Assembly (NCBI GenBank): GCA_902362975.1
Contig: CABIYO010000031.1
Span: forward strand, 1 to 33,327
DNA length: 33,327 nucleotides
Source of the DNA: Caryophanales bacterium
GTDB lineage: Bacteria > Bacillota > Bacilli > Exiguobacteriales > Exiguobacteriaceae
Reading direction: 5' to 3'
Made by a program: the position numbers and the translations under genes. The notes below the pieces were generated by a model. It saw nothing but the letters and a program-made list of their open reading frames with translations. It was not told where the DNA came from and searched no databases. This document shows positions 32,488-33,327 of the stretch, piece by piece (the stretch's first letter is position 1; the number at the start of each line of letters is the position of its first letter).

Positions 32488-33237
32488 ATGAAACAGTCGA
32501 AATGGTATGCATTTTTAAGTGGCTCCGTTCTTTTAACGGGAATCGCCTTATATGGTCTATGGATTGGCTATCAGGATATCGTCAATCCGCCGGAGCGAAC
32601 ACTTTCCGTCTCCGAAGATGAACGTCCCGAACCAGAAGGAGACGTCTACGTCGCATTAGGCGATTCGTTGACACGCGGTGTGGGGTCAACATCAGGCGCA
32701 GGATATGTACAGCCTGTCAGCACTGCTCTTGAAGAAGAAGGCGTACGTACGCAAAACCTTGCCGTGTCTGGGGCACGAACAGAAGATTTACTCACACAAC
32801 TCGAGCAACCTGAAGTGCGTCGGACTATCGAAAACGCACGATATATCACGTTGACCATCGGTGGAAACGATTTGTTCAACCGTGGGGAAAACGTCGATAA
32901 CTTCGAATCCGTCGATATTCAACAAGTGGTCACAGATGCGAAGACGAATTTAGAAACGATTTTCACTGATATTCGCTCACTCAACGATTCGGCAACCATC
33001 GTGTATATCGGTCTATACAATCCGTTTCAAAATGATGAGAATGGACAAGCATTCAATCAGCTCATCCTCGATTGGAACGCATCCGCGAAACAATTGGCGA
33101 ATGCGCACAATATCGATGTGATCGACCCGTTTTCCTACATCTCTGACTTATCAAGAGATCTAGCGACCGATCAGTTCCATCCGAGTGACCGTACGTATGA
33201 GAAATTCGCGAATGATGTACTCTTCGTTCTCGAATGA
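32488..33237 (+). CDS. SGNH/GDSL-type hydrolase, membrane-anchored or secreted
   Basis: 249 aa. The N-terminal hydrophobic segment (about 8-28, with a short basic start) is a signal anchor or peptide. The catalytic triad comes from block I GDSLTRG (Ser60), block III GGND (Asn127) and block V DQFH (Asp228, His231), all in the right order and spacing. Family members hydrolyse ester bonds in lipids, acyl groups on wall polymers or similar; the substrate is unknown. It resembles YpmR-like lipases/esterases of bacilli. ATG at 32488 follows GCGAGGT. It is divergent from the ABC operon. No terminator follows before the window ends. Confidence 0.92.
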   Translation: MKQSKWYAFLSGSVLLTGIALYGLWIGYQDIVNPPERTLSVSEDERPEPEGDVYVALGDSLTRGVGSTSGAGYVQPVSTALEEEGVRTQNLAVSGARTEDLLTQLEQPEVRRTIENARYITLTIGGNDLFNRGENVDNFESVDIQQVVTDAKTNLETIFTDIRSLNDSATIVYIGLYNPFQNDENGQAFNQLILDWNASAKQLANAHNIDVIDPFSYISDLSRDLATDQFHPSDRTYEKFANDVLFVLE

Positions 33238-33254
33238 AACAAACAATCCGGGAC

Positions 33255-33327
33255 TCAAGCGATCGCCGTCAAGGCCTCTCCACCCCACCGAATGGGGATG
33301 GCAACATCGACCTTCTTCATCGCACTT
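33255..33327 (-). CDS. Possible 3' end of a minus-strand gene (partial)
   Basis: From the window edge the minus strand reads SAMKKVDVAIPIRWGGEALTA... with stop TGA at 33255-33257. The stretch is too short to identify. It could be the C-terminus of a gene lying beyond the window, converging on the SGNH hydrolase 17 bp away, or chance. Confidence 0.3.
   Translation of the reverse strand, partial: SAMKKVDVAIPIRWGGEALTAIA

Overview
The window looks like chromosome of a low-to-mid GC Gram-positive bacterium of the order Bacillales. The closest picture I recognise is Exiguobacterium. This is inferred from B. subtilis-like gene families (YeeI-type YebC, YuiF, YpcP/YpdQ, MiaA-Hfq), purine-rich Shine-Dalgarno (SD) sites, cre (CcpA) and Rex operators, and dense intrinsic terminators. 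It is not proven by any marker gene here. There are no rRNA or tRNA genes, CRISPR arrays, insertion sequences or prophage genes. It is ordinary, tightly packed core and near-core chromosome, and most of the interest lies in the gaps.

Layout. 1-3.1 kb: the fermentative fusion enzyme adhE (minus), with a regulatory gap holding a cre and two Rex-like sites, then a divergent MarR regulator with its own operators. 3.6-5.8 kb (plus): YebC-type translation factor and a YuiF-type transporter. 5.8-11.8 kb (minus): gltB-gltD (glutamate synthase), followed by an easily overlooked 29-aa membrane protein lying antisense under the end of the yuiF message. 12.0-16.4 kb (minus): TspO/MBR protein, aldo/keto reductase, FAD amine oxidase-like protein, Bax inhibitor-1-like protein and a PfpI/DJ-1 stress protein. 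16.5-17.8 kb (plus): thyA-dfrA (dTMP and folate). 17.8-20.9 kb (minus): a GGDEF diguanylate cyclase and fumC. 21.0-24.3 kb (minus): a four-gene operon, YhaM-like nuclease, G3E GTPase, 5'-3' exonuclease and RNase H-like protein, with coupled or overlapping starts. 24.4-26.4 kb: an unrecognised 170-aa protein (plus), then hfq, miaA and a second tiny (30-aa) membrane protein (minus). 26.5-30.3 kb (minus): SMI1/KNR4 protein, AmiS/UreI channel, PPK2 kinase and a secreted thermolysin-type protease. 30.4-33.2 kb: an ABC exporter pair (minus) and an SGNH hydrolase (plus). The last bases may be the 3' end of another minus-strand gene.

How it works together. Central carbon, redox and nitrogen genes (adhE, fumC, gltBD) carry cre-like sites, so CcpA is a likely common regulator. 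Rex-type NADH sensing is superimposed on adhE. The main unusual signals are these. (1) Two separate genes (TspO and the FAD oxidoreductase) have a good SD placed far upstream, with a perfect hairpin filling exactly the excess distance to the start codon. (2) Two hydrophobic micro-proteins have strong SD sites. (3) Several genes (miaA, the FAD oxidase, the 29-aa protein) have an SD that begins within a few bases of an intrinsic-terminator-like hairpin, suggesting attenuation inside operons. The only gap longer than 300 bases is adhE-marR (2682-3069), described below.
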